Below, piece by piece: positions 44,825 to 54,904 of a stretch of 62,490 nt of DNA. The stretch is from the NCBI GenBank assembly GCA_015499995.1, contig JADNRV010000285.1:1-62490 (forward strand), in the 5' to 3' direction. This DNA comes from Flammula alnicola (lineage: Eukaryota; Basidiomycota; Agaricomycetes; Agaricales; Strophariaceae). The position numbers and the translations under genes are program-made. Position 1 is the stretch's first letter. Each line of letters opens with the position of its first letter. The notes under the pieces are model-generated. The model saw only the letters and a program-made list of their open reading frames with translations, did no database searches and had not been told where the DNA came from.

Positions 44825-45808
44825 TTAATCCAGCTCATCGTATTCCATCAACTCTCGCCTCAGGAAATCGAGATACTCCTCCACGTATTCCCTCCTGTGC
44901 TTAGGGGAGTTGGGAGGCGCGTGGGTGCCAGAGTTGTGGTGGGGTGGTTGGGCATCACCCTGCAGGCGCGTGCCGTCCTTGGCGATGTGCAGCGTCGTGA
45001 CGTGTTGACCTTGAGGGTTGTTGTAATTCACAGTCGCGTGGGATGGGCCTCCATGAGTAGAGTGGAAGGAATCATGGACATGCGCGGTATTGCCTTGGGC
45101 GACAGCAGGATGACTCGGCTCCTGGGCCTTGTGGTGCTCAACAGCAGCGATCTCGTGAGATTGCCTGATCTTGGCGGCGCGGTTTTTTCCCGGGGAGGGG
45201 GAAATCCATTCACCGTTGCCGTGGGTCCTGCGCTGCAAAGCAAAGAAACGAAACGTAAGTTCGCTGATGATAAGGAGCCATTGGGCAAAATCAGGGAACT
45301 TACCTCCAGGTATTCCCTCCTGTGCTTAGGGGAGTTGGGAGGCGCGTGGGTGCCAGAGTTATGGTGGGGTGGCTGCGCATCACCCTGGAGGCGCGTGCCG
45401 TCCTTGGCGATGTGCAGCGTCGTGACGTGCTGACCTTGGGGGTTGTTGTAGTTCACAGTCGCATGGGATGGACCTCCGTGAGTAGAGTGGAAGGAATCAT
45501 GGACATGGGCAGTGTTGCCCTGCGCGACAGCAGGGTGGGCGGGCTCCTGAGCCTTGTGGTGCTCAACAGCAGCGATCTCGTGGGATTGCCTGACCTTGGC
45601 AGCACGGTTTTTACCCGGAGAGGGGGTAATCCACTCGCCATTGCCATGGGTTCTGGCCTACCACACGACAATCAGTATCGGGAAGGTCTACTTGAGAATA
45701 CCGATGTCAAACCTCAAGAGCGACGGCGTCGTTATATGCGGGCGCGGCTGAAACCGACACGGCGGCGACGAGAGTTGCAGCAGCAATGATTTGAGTCTTC
45801 GTGAACAT
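44825..45808 (-). CDS. Secreted His/Asn-rich protein built from a duplicated exon
   Basis: Three exons on the minus strand: 45808-45713 (32 residues, a clean signal peptide MFTKTQIIAAATLVAAVSVSA), 45657-45304 (118 residues) and 45232-44825 (135 residues plus stop); total 285. Exons 2 and 3 encode almost the same sequence: RTHGNGEWI(T/S)PSPGKNRAAK, HEIAAVEHHKAQEP, HVHDSFHSTHGG, NNPQGQHVTTLHIAKDGTR and PPNSPKHRREY. Exon 3 adds a C-terminal acidic helix (YLDFLRRELMEYDELD). High His/Asn/Gly/Pro content suggests an extended, perhaps metal-binding, secreted protein. I do not recognise the family. Intron phases are 0, so the repeat can be added or lost without breaking the frame. Confidence 0.78.
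44886..45232 (-). repeat. Duplicated exon, copy 2 (exon 3)
   Basis: About 350 bp that match 45308-45657 at roughly nine of ten positions, same orientation; the match begins at GTATTCCCTCC. Confidence 0.93.
45308..45657 (-). repeat. Duplicated exon, copy 1 (exon 2)
   Basis: Partner of 44886-45232. Many differences are silent or conservative, so both copies appear to be under constraint. Confidence 0.93.
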
Positions 45809-46931
45809 CTTGAAGCTTTGAATGAAGATTATAAGAGAAGAAAAGTGGCTTGACGAAGAAGATGCGAGTGAGTAAAGTGACTTGTTGACCGACCGGCGGA
45901 CTGTGAGTATGCTACCAGAGCTGGGGATCCAAATCCATCGCAGCAGGCTTTTTATACTGATTCCTGTCCCGGGCTATCGCGCAATCCAGACGAATTTAGC
46001 CACAACGAATCATGTGGATTCAAATTTTCACCTATCATTTTAGGTTGATCAGGACAGACGCCATGGAAGGAGTTCATTTGATGATTCAAATATCATCAAA
46101 AGAAGGCTTTGTCGCGAAGGACAAGAGATGGAAAGTAAGCAAATCTGACATTATTATGCGGTCCAGGCCTACCCAAGCGACCCAAGCGCAAGGCGCGTGC
46201 ATTGCATGAGCGGCCTTCGGCCCCTCGCACTGCGTTTCCGACTCCTGAGAGCTCCTGAACTCTCCTGAGTCTTCTTGAATCTTGGGTCCTCTTCCAACAA
46301 TATTTTCAGATATGGAACCAGATGGAACCACGCAAAGAACTCAAGTACTCAAGTTCAAAGTGCGAAGAGCGAGGAAGAGCTCGGGAGGCACGGAGAAATT
46401 TTGCTCGTCCACTTCGGGAAGAATTCGCCTCTTTAGGTAATCTTTAGGGCAAGATTATGCTTACATACTTATCATCGCACAGCTTTGAGCTCATCGATGA
46501 TCATGCAGATCTCACACATCCCGACATCGCAAGATGTTGAGGAATTGTCTAATTATGCTCGTCTGCATGGAGATCCATATCACCGAACAGCTGTGTTGTC
46601 AGTATTGCAGCGTCATGATAATTCTTTAATTGCCTCGACCGGGCTCAGAGTAACAATCCATGGCCTTGCCTTGCCGTGGCCGTAAAATTTTTGGGAAGGT
46701 GTGCTTTGAAATTTTCAAAGGAGCCGTCAGAATGCAAAAGAGTCAAGACCTTGACGACTCCACGGATATCATCAGATATCATCTAAGCCGCGTGTCGAAA
46801 CACGTTTCCACCGTTATCCAATCTGATATCGATTTCAAATTTACCTGCCTTGATGGGAACGACAAAGTGTGACCGACGGCGATCTAAACCTATCGAAACT
46901 GATGAAAAGGCATTTGAATAAGAGGCGGTAT
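45809..46931. other. Intergenic, no gene seen
   Basis: Upstream region of the secreted His/Asn-rich gene with a TTTTTATACTG TATA-like motif near 45949. The rest shows no coding signal. Confidence 0.5.
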
Positions 46932-47443
46932 ACATATGTGGATAAAACTATTCAGAAACCCCGTTTCTGAGGGTTTCTGCGGAAGTTTCCGTAATGCGAG
47001 TCTGCCGATTGATGGCCGCTCCCTGTCACTGCTCCGTTGCGCCCCTAGATATAACAATTCCTCATGTAAATTCATACATTCAACCAGGTAATTGCCTCTA
47101 ATAATGCTTCTCTCGTTTGTCGAATATTTTCCGGGCCAAAATTTGGTGTACAGCATCTCTTGGGAGCATTCCAAGCTGCTAGACGGCCTTTCTGGGTCTT
47201 ATCTCCAGCTTCTACCATTATCCCTGCAAATTAAAATCTCATTTTCTTTCTTAGATATATTTATATAGATCAAATACACATTCTTGTGGACAAAATTGCA
47301 ACCATTAACATCGCAGGCAGCGGGGAAACACTAAGTTCATCAAATTAATTTCAATCGCCGACATGTTTTCCATCAACGGCATCTATCGGCAATCACAGAA
47401 ACCCCAGAAACAGGGTTTCTGAATAGTTTTATCCTACATATGT
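46932..47443. mobile_element. MITE-like element, 512 bp, with ~48-bp terminal inverted repeats
   Basis: The left end (46932-46979) and the reverse complement of the right end (47396-47443) match almost fully: both start ACATATGT, share GGATAAAACTATTCAGAAACC and end GTTTCTG. The inner part of each end is itself palindromic (CAGAAAC...GTTTCTG). No transposase frame is present, so it is a non-autonomous DNA element. A target-site duplication is not obvious (flanks are TA-rich on the left only). Superfamily not determined. Confidence 0.82.
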
Positions 47444-48617
47444 GCAGGAGAATAGTATAATTACAGGCTCTGTTACTCTGAATTCGAACTGGGCGCTTAA
47501 TGAGTTATAGAGTCTCCACAGGTCTCCACCCATACTTCATGGCAGCTCCAACGATGCGGGCTGGGCGGGCTCCAACGGCGTAGATAAATAACTTAGTAGC
47601 AATGATCCTTGATGACCCGGCGTTGGCATACCAGAATATGATTAGACTCTATGGTAATGTTCGGCCGACTACATAGTGTTGATGCGATGAATATGCCACG
47701 CGGGAGATATTTTAGACACCTCGGCATCCGATCTATTGCTCGAATGCCTACGGCGGGTGTTCTGTTCGTAAATCGCCTCCTCCAGAAATTCGAAAAGCCA
47801 GACGACCAACGACCGTCGACGAGCGGCCTGAACATCGTGGTCAATTTTGCAGCTTGACCGAGACATTCTGGCCAATGAAATACTTTTCTCTTCCGCATCG
47901 CTTGCAGCTGGATGTGATCCAATTATCAGCGTATTTGTGCGATTGACGAACTCTACTCGAGTACCTCGATACAGCAAGAACAGGTAAGCAACGACCCAGA
48001 ACGAGTTCATGGCGAGAATGCCGTTTGATTTGTCCCAGTCTTCCAACAGATAACGGTGTCATAACGGTGTTGTTCCCGTCCGGTCGGTCGCGACCACTCG
48101 AGGCTAGTTTTGAGCGATAACTTTGTGGTTTTGATACGACCTGCCATGCTACGCATCGAAAACCCGCGCCGGATTCGCGACTGTCATTCTGCTGAAATTA
48201 TCGGGCAAACCTCTCAGGCTTTGAGTTACGTGGAATGAAAAATCCCAATTCGAAATTCTGAAATATTGTCGAGGCCTAGGCGGAACTAGTAGGAGTTCAA
48301 GAAAGACTGGGAATTTGAGGGTATTTAGTAAGTTACCCGGGTAAATTGACATTGACACCTGTTGCGCCTTGGGCAGTTTGAACGCTGGATAAATGTCCAG
48401 AGCTCTGTCCAACAACTCCGTCCAACTTCGCGTTCTGTGCGCTAAATTGGCCACAGGTTTGCGTCGCAGTATAGTTCTCAGCTACCAGTCAGCTTGTATT
48501 AATATTATTAGAGGCTAGGAAATAGTATAAATTCAAGAGGATTGAGCATGATATCTCCAACGAAATCGATCGTTCGCTAGTTATCGACCATCGCAAAAAC
48601 TGAGCCAACTTGAAATC
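47444..48617. other. Intergenic, no gene seen
   Basis: Only overlapping short frames on both strands. A TATAAATTC motif near 48526 may serve the secreted peptide gene at 48618. Confidence 0.45.
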
Positions 48618-48983
48618 ATGAAATTTCCTATCAACACTCTTCTTTTCGCATCCATGTTGTGTCTCTCGCAACTTGCTCTGGCGACTCCCGCTCCTCAGGA
48701 AGGCGGGCCTCACTGTATGTTTCACGTCCACTTGATAATCTTGACTGTCATGCTAATATACAATTGGCACAGCTGATGTTGTTGAAGTCAATGTATGTAA
48801 ATTGTGAATTCAGAAACTTCCCTGTTCTTAGCGCTGACGAGGCACCATTCCGTTCGTTTCCGCCAGTGTGAGATTATGCGTCCTCCTTTGCCAACTTGAA
48901 TTTACAGTCTTCTTTATTTAGGCGCTCCTGGAAACCATTGCTGCCTCTTTAAAAGCACTGCTTGCATCGAATGTTGCTTTTGA
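48618..48983 (+). CDS. 60-residue secreted cysteine-rich peptide
   Basis: Three tiny exons (48618-48714, 48773-48796, 48922-48983), all GT-AG. Exon 1 encodes a signal peptide (MKFPINTLLFASMLCLSQL...) ending in a typical ALA-T site, then an acidic spacer. Joining exon 2 (donor GTAAAT at 48797) to exon 3 creates a first cysteine across the junction and a C-terminus with six cysteines in 19 residues, pattern C-x5-CC-x6-C-x2-CC-F, then stop. Mature length is about 37 residues. Paired CC...CC spacing suggests three disulfides. No family recognised. A nearby alternative donor (48793) would give a different, cysteine-free tail, so the splice choice matters. Function unknown; effector, signalling or defence roles are all open. 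Confidence 0.68.
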
Positions 48984-49231
48984 AGAAGATACCATATCAT
49001 AGGCGCCAAAATGTGTTCAAAGAAGAAATATAAAATCATGGTATGTATTCTGCTGAAAATAAGTTGTCGCAGTCAATTTATAATAGACTGACCCCTGATT
49101 TGGTTTAAACATCAGGGAATACCAGTAGAAATTCGTGAGGACGGAGCATAAACCAAATCATTTCCGAACTTGTTCCACAATCCTCGACGTATTTACCTGT
49201 ACTTTATGCGATAACTAATGCCATTTAGTAT

Positions 49232-49313
49232 GGGCTCTTGGCACAGGGGTAGCGCGCACGCTTCGCATAGTTGCAAATGCGTGAGGTCGTGGGTTCAATT
49301 CCCACAGTGTCCA
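49232..49313 (+). tRNA. tRNA-Ala (anticodon CGC) with 10-nt intron, partly degenerate
   Basis: Acceptor GGGCTCT/AGTGTCC keeps the G3-U70 alanine pair but has a U-U mismatch at the fifth pair. The D stem GCAC/GCGC has one mismatch. Anticodon stem CACGC/GCGTG and T stem GTGGG/CCCAC are perfect. Intron at about 49268-49277 after position 37; a T6 Pol III terminator follows directly. The 5' half resembles the tRNA at 13561. Confidence 0.83.
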
Positions 49314-49778
49314 CTTTTTTGACTTTCATTTTTCTTTGGTTTAGTGTTGATTTCTGCTATGGTATACCAGTACGGGCAGCTTTTTAACAGTGACTTAGAC
49401 TTTAGAGCAACATACTGTTAGCACTTCAGTAAGATACTTTGCATTTTACTGCTTAAGGTTACACTGGAACAGAGTTTCCTAATTACCTAGTGGGCAAAAC
49501 ATCGTGCTCCACTATCGATATTGATCCATGCAGTCGGTTTGATAGCATTACTTAACAACGACAGACCTCCAAATCCATTGATAATAGAAACAGTAGACCA
49601 GCAGTAGACTCAGGGCAAGGGATCGGACCGGAGGCTGAAGCTTGAAGTTTGAGGAGCGCGCGATGGTCAACGCAAATTCCCATGCCTCACCCAAAAGTCT
49701 TGCGCGCAGAGGTATTACAAGTCGCAAGATATTTATTACATGGAAACCTCGAGGAAGAGGTAATTCAAGGAGTTTTAA
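49314..49778. other. Intergenic, no gene seen
   Basis: Between the tRNA and the 3' end of the UbiA-like gene. No feature recognised. Confidence 0.5.
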
Positions 49779-51189
49779 TCAATAAATCATACCAAACGGA
49801 TGGAGGTAATCAACCACCAAGCCGATCCACACTATCCACCCAAGGTGTCCATTGCGATTGAAATTTTCTAGAGAATGGGTTAGCTTGTGATGACGCAAAC
49901 GGGATAGGAATACCTACTCCAGCAGCTTTTCGGAACGTCCAACTGAACTGTCATGGATTGCCATAAGAGATGAACACCTGTTCCACCAGCCGAGATAACA
50001 AAGTATGCATATCCCTGTTGGTTCAGATATCCAGATAGCACCAACATGGCAAGAAATGTTATGCCACATCCTACTAAGAGTAGGCGAATCCAGCTGCCGA
50101 ACAAAATGGCCGTTGAACGAACTCCCGTTTTCACGTCATCCTGGATATCCTGGCACGCATAAATTGTGTCTGAAACAACGGTTGAGAATCAGCTCTACTA
50201 AGCAGAGAGAAGTCACCGACCATAGAGCATCGTCCAGCTGAAAGAGATCGAGTTTCAACAACCAAAGCCAGCACAATGTATACAATACTTACCACCAGCA
50301 GCCCGTTACGGATGAGGCAAGAAGTGGTGTGTCTAATACACCTGTAGAAGTAATCCAGGCAGTAATAAAGCCGAAATTCATGGCAATTCCGAGCCATGCT
50401 TGCGGCCAGTATGTGTACCGCTTTAGAAGCGGATAAATTGCGAATCTATCGCGAATGTATTAGTGCCATCGTTTTTAGTCCAAAAGCGATGATGCTTACA
50501 ATGGTAAGAGTTGGAAAAGAGCGACCCAGAGACTGTTGAAACTATGGGGTTGAGATACGACTTGACAAACATTTGAAACACATACGCGAGACCCTGAACG
50601 GCGAAACAGAAAAATAAAACCCCGATTGCGTATTGCGCAAATAAGAAAATAGTAGCGTTGAGAACAGAGACCCGACCACTCGGAGAGGTCTGTTTCGGGT
50701 GCGTTCTTGGGATGTATGAGAATAATGCAACTTCGGTTCTCAAATGGTTAAAGTTGCATACCAACGCCAGCATCCATTTTGCGGTCTAAAATATCATTAA
50801 CTGTGCAGGCAGAGCTTCGTAAGATAAAGCGCCCATCAAACACTTGAGGAGCTCAATGGTGTAAATCCTTAGTGAAAGTTGGATTCTGAACGCAGCCATG
50901 GTGAGGCCCCACGCTGATTGAGCCCCGTTAGATGATTGGAAATGACAGTGGCTTAGTAGACTTACCAAATGGCCAAAACATGAGAACTGTTCCTGTTGGC
51001 TGTCGAATTGTGATTCTAGTTAGTTCCATGCGCGATCTAATAAAATTGTAGAGTGACCTTCTCAAGTCTGATAAGCTCAAGGTACGGCCTTAAGGACGGC
51101 GAGACCAGACCCAACGGAAATTTTGGAGGACAAACAACTCCTTCGTGAGAAATCAGAAGCGTAGATTCGTTCTCAGTGATTCGGCCCAT
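49779..51189 (-). pseudogene. UbiA-type prenyltransferase with two single-base frame breaks
   Basis: Minus-strand translation over about eight exons gives a full UbiA integral-membrane prenyltransferase: start MGRITENES (51189), PTGTVLMFWPF, first aspartate motif NDILDRKMD, then RTRNRPL...SGRVSVLNATIF, KRYTYWPQAWLGIAMNFGF, the second aspartate motif YACQDIQDDVKTG, and the end NGHLGWIVWIGLVVDYL (stop 49779). Introns are ordinary GT-AG. Two places lose one base: near 50817 (between CLMGA and FILRSSACT) and near 50680 (between RNRPL and SGRVSV). Without these the catalytic motifs would all be in frame. UbiA enzymes attach isoprenoid chains to aromatic acceptors (ubiquinone or meroterpenoid pathways). 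Either a young pseudogene or two sequencing errors. Confidence 0.82.
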
Positions 51190-53520
51190 GATAACCTTGG
51201 GCTGCTCTCGACTCTACGAGAAGACGAATGAGGGGGGAATGTGAAAAAAAGATAGAGCACATAACCTGTACTTTATATGTTTCTGTAGGGTCACGCGCGA
51301 AAAAAGGTGGAGCATGCGCGAGGATGTGATCGTTGTCGTGCCCATGGATTAGCCTCGATTGAGTGGCCTAAAATATAAATGTCTCCCAAGGCAGAGGCCG
51401 GAATCTATTCTGCCTGACCCCAAGCGGACTCGGTTAAAATTAAGGTCCAAGCTCTCCGAGGGCTAGGTATTGGGTTGGTGTGTAGATTGAAGTGCCACTG
51501 GACTCGAATAATCGTCTGCACCTTCCGCCGTGAGAACTGGTCCTCAAGAAGAAACGAGCCCACCAAGAGTAATTCTGCGGGAATGAATCCCAAGTAATGG
51601 GGCTTATTGTATCGCAGTGTAGTCAACCAATCCGTATATCACGGGTAACACTGAGAGTGACGAGCAGCGGCACCGTTGCGGGTAGGATTGTACTATTGAG
51701 AAATTCCAAGTTAACAGGGGATCTACTCCATTTCTTCAAGATATCGAAGCACGCACCCGGAGATCTCGGAGTCCTACATAGGTTACAAACATGCGCCATG
51801 AGCTTTCCCTCGTGAATCGGATCTGCCTTGGATATATCGTTTGTAAGTTTGTCAATGATCCTACATATAAGAAGTGCCATGGTTCAGTAGGGCAGTGGCG
51901 CTGTCCGATTGCGCGCCAAAGATTCAAACGAATTGCAAGTTGAGATTTCGTGCAGCAAAGGCATGCATCGCAGAAATCGCAAAGGCAGTGAAGATTAGAT
52001 TATTCCGGCGGACCAAGTCGTATTCAAGGGACTATCAGGGCTAAGAAACACGGCACAGTTTGCGTGTTTCTCGGACTCGGACCTAAAAGTTGATTTCCGC
52101 TCGAGAACTGCTGTCCAATCATCGAAGATAGCGCTTCGCAAATAGATTTTAGCTGTCAGCGTTCTAAGATCACTGGTCCTTGGAAATGAGGCTGGAGAGG
52201 AGATGCTGGAGGATGGCCGAATTCTGCGGACTTTGGATAGACCTGACAGCAAAACCCCTGACTTGAGGTTACCAGTCAAGAGATGCAGGATCCGAATGCA
52301 ACCAAACAAGTGCTTGCTATTCCAGCAACCGAAGCCTGGAGGAGATATAGCGTTTCCTGAGGCGGCACCATACTCGCAACCTGCATTTGCATCATAGTCG
52401 CGGAGAAGTCAAAGCGAGAGGGTTAGTCGGGGTAATATGGTGAATTAACTTCACAGATTGGACGTAAAGGCGTCGATAACCGGAGGAGTGTAATATCCTA
52501 ACTTGCGAGTGTCGCCCATTGGAAACAGTCGGTATTTGTCTTCTTAATAAGCACAACTGCACTCACCAAGACTAAATAATTGTGTCAGATCTTTCCGAAT
52601 TATGAAAATATGATATCTTGAATGCAGTCGGTGTATGTACGAATCACGGTGAGATGAGATTAATCCTCGAAGGAAGCTGAGAAAACATCTTACAAGTCTA
52701 AAGTTGACCATGCTAGTACAAGCGTGGCAATACGACATTCTATCTGTCACTGAAGGCAAATCTACGGCAATCTCTGAGCACGGACTACGGCGAGCTTCAA
52801 GAACGGTGCTTACGAGTGATTCTGCTTAAACGACGTTGTATTAGAGTTCCTAGAACACCAGGCCTCAAATGCAAATAAATATCGGATCTAGCAAGATCAA
52901 GCAAACAGTTGAGGTGACATGAACGAATGTTTTCGTGTCATGTGAAATCCTGAGGCTGCCTGGATTCGTCAAATGTCAATATTTAATAGGGCGGACGGTG
53001 TACCATGCGATTGGCTGGTCGCTTGCAGTATCGGCATCAATCGAGGGTGAACCACGTAACTCAGACTCTTGTATATGCGGGAAATTGTAGAACGGGAAAG
53101 TCCTCTCCAGATAGCTTGAAGGTTTAAATCTTCTCTGTCGAATACTGATAGGAAGAGTCTAGGGTCAATAATCAAGGCCTGACAAATGCCGACGGCACAT
53201 AGAAGGCATCTTCCATTCAAAGCAAAACACAAGTCAAATGGCGGCGAATAGTATGAAGAAGCGGGAGGTTCCACTCTTCTCATTCTTTAAATGATAGAAT
53301 AACAAGTATGCGCGATGCCTGAGCACGTACCAATACTACGCCTGAAGGACTTGAATGTCCTACTCGGAAAGGAACGGCCAACTTGAGAATCGCACGCCAA
53401 TGGAGCCAAAAGTATAAGTCATTCGAGGACGTGGAAGACATGTAAGAAGTGGTCGAATAAAATGTGACAGCTTTTGGGATAGATCTCGGTTTCCTCTGAA
53501 TGGATATTCGATTTGGAAAA
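51190..53520. other. Region beside the UbiA-like gene with coding-like debris
   Basis: Several minus-strand frames (51405-51880, 51995-52309, 52969-53283) have protein-like composition but no splice-consistent model. The frame at 52969-53283 contains SPPFDLCFALNGR, which recalls membrane-bound acyltransferases of the wax-synthase type, but only weakly. It may be the remains of a decayed gene group. Confidence 0.35.
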
Positions 53521-54722
53521 TCATGTCGCATCGCCAAAATATTCTTCCACGAGGGCCTTCTTTCTGAGTGCCAGCAGAACGCCTTCCATTTCATCGTGCG
53601 AAGGCAGTTTCGGAGGTAGGAGGTGTTCGACATCAAGGAAAGGAATGTAAGCAGCAGCAGCTTGAGCATGTATCCGGGAAGCATCAGCATCCGAAGATGG
53701 CTGAGAGACCGCCGTCCCTGCTGTTACTTCTAAAGCAGTCTTGGGTTTCTTCGAGTCGTCGCCAGCCGTATCCATTTCTACATCCTCCCCTTGACTTAGA
53801 GCTTTCCGTTTTGATAATGGAGGTGGCTTTGAGGAGTCGGATTTGGCGGGCTGAACAACGGTCGCATCTCGTCGAGGAATCTTGGGTATTGGCGTATCTG
53901 AGGGCAGACCAAGAGCTTCCCGTGCATTTATATAGGCTTCTTCCCAATCTAAAGCGCATATAAGCATACAATTGATCGATTTGATGGAATATATGCGCAC
54001 CTTCCTCTTCTGCTTCTTGCTCGTACGCCAGCAACTTGCCGTCGATTTCATCCAAGTCGCCATAATACGATGGTCCTTGGTTCATAAACTTTTTGTAGTA
54101 CGCGAGAACTTGGTTTTCTTCCTCCTCTTCGTTCTTTCGACTTTGAAACAATTCGCGGACACCGGGAAGGTCTTTGGCACGTCCAAAGTATCTGTAGACT
54201 TCAATTAGGTGGATGTATATATGCTAAGTCACAAGAAGTACGCACTTGTATCCTTTGGTGCCGGGACCTCTTTACCGTCATCGTCTAACATGGCCACATT
54301 CCGCCTATAGTTAGCACCTCCCAAGGCCACTATTTGGTTTTCCCAGTGTCTTTTTTCACGCATGAGTTTATTTATCTCGTCGTTGAGGTCGCGAACTTCG
54401 TAGTCGGTCAAACCAGCTAGAATAGGGAAGTTAAGCCAACCCTTCAACAACAACAACAAAAGCTGCCAGACGAACCATCTTGAATCTTGGACACCTTTCT
54501 GCTAATCTCCCTCAATATTTCTCCTCTCCACCTTTCACAGTCTCTCAGACTTTTACAAGCACTAGCCATGCGAGGTCGACGGTCCGCTCGCGTTCCAAGC
54601 CCAAGTTCAGCAGCTTGCGCCTCCCGGAAACGATACAGCATTGACTGTGCTTTCTCCTCATTACGAGCCTACACAAGAGCTGAATTAGACTTTCAAGATA
54701 CACGGAGCTTGTGACGAACCAT
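53521..54722 (-). CDS. ISY1: Pre-mRNA splicing factor ISY1
   Basis: Minus-strand gene ending at 53521. Spliced N-terminus is MARNEEKAQSMLYRFREAQ, then CERWRGEILREISRKVSKIQ, GLTDYEVRDLNDEINKLMREKRHWE, LGGANYRR, YFGRAKDLPGVRELF and a C-terminal region ending EEYFGDAT. ISY1 belongs to the NineTeen-associated part of the spliceosome and helps the first catalytic step. The start codon forms its own 3-nt coding exon (54720-54722), followed by a 51-nt intron and GCTCGTAATGAG. Around 54240-54270 the genomic sequence is one base short of the common family reading (GTKGYKYFGR); using an acceptor 8 bases upstream restores the frame as ...PAPKDTIYRYFGR. The central tail is Pro/Lys/Asp-rich. Divergent from the methyltransferase gene, 182 bp between starts. 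Confidence 0.87.
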
Positions 54723-54904
54723 TTTATTGATAGAATTTCAGCGATTGGGCGTCGAATCGGTTATTGAAGAGTCGCTCGAGCCAGGAAATGTTCGGTGCAT
54801 AATGCGAAGCTTTTAGTCAATATGACCAAACAAATAAACTGGCCTTGCGGCCGGTGAGCAGTCCAGAAAACACATTCTACCATCAAGGCAGTTGAACATA
54901 CGAT

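Noticed and set aside
47593..48062. Overlapping 109- and 125-codon minus-strand frames
   Set aside because: No domain, no splice support, and they overlap each other in different frames.
48922..49005. Alternative cysteine-free C-terminus of the small secreted peptide
   Set aside because: Needs the 48793 donor and gives a bland Ala/Leu/Glu tail. The 48797 donor is equally good and yields the ordered six-cysteine pattern. Not fully excluded.
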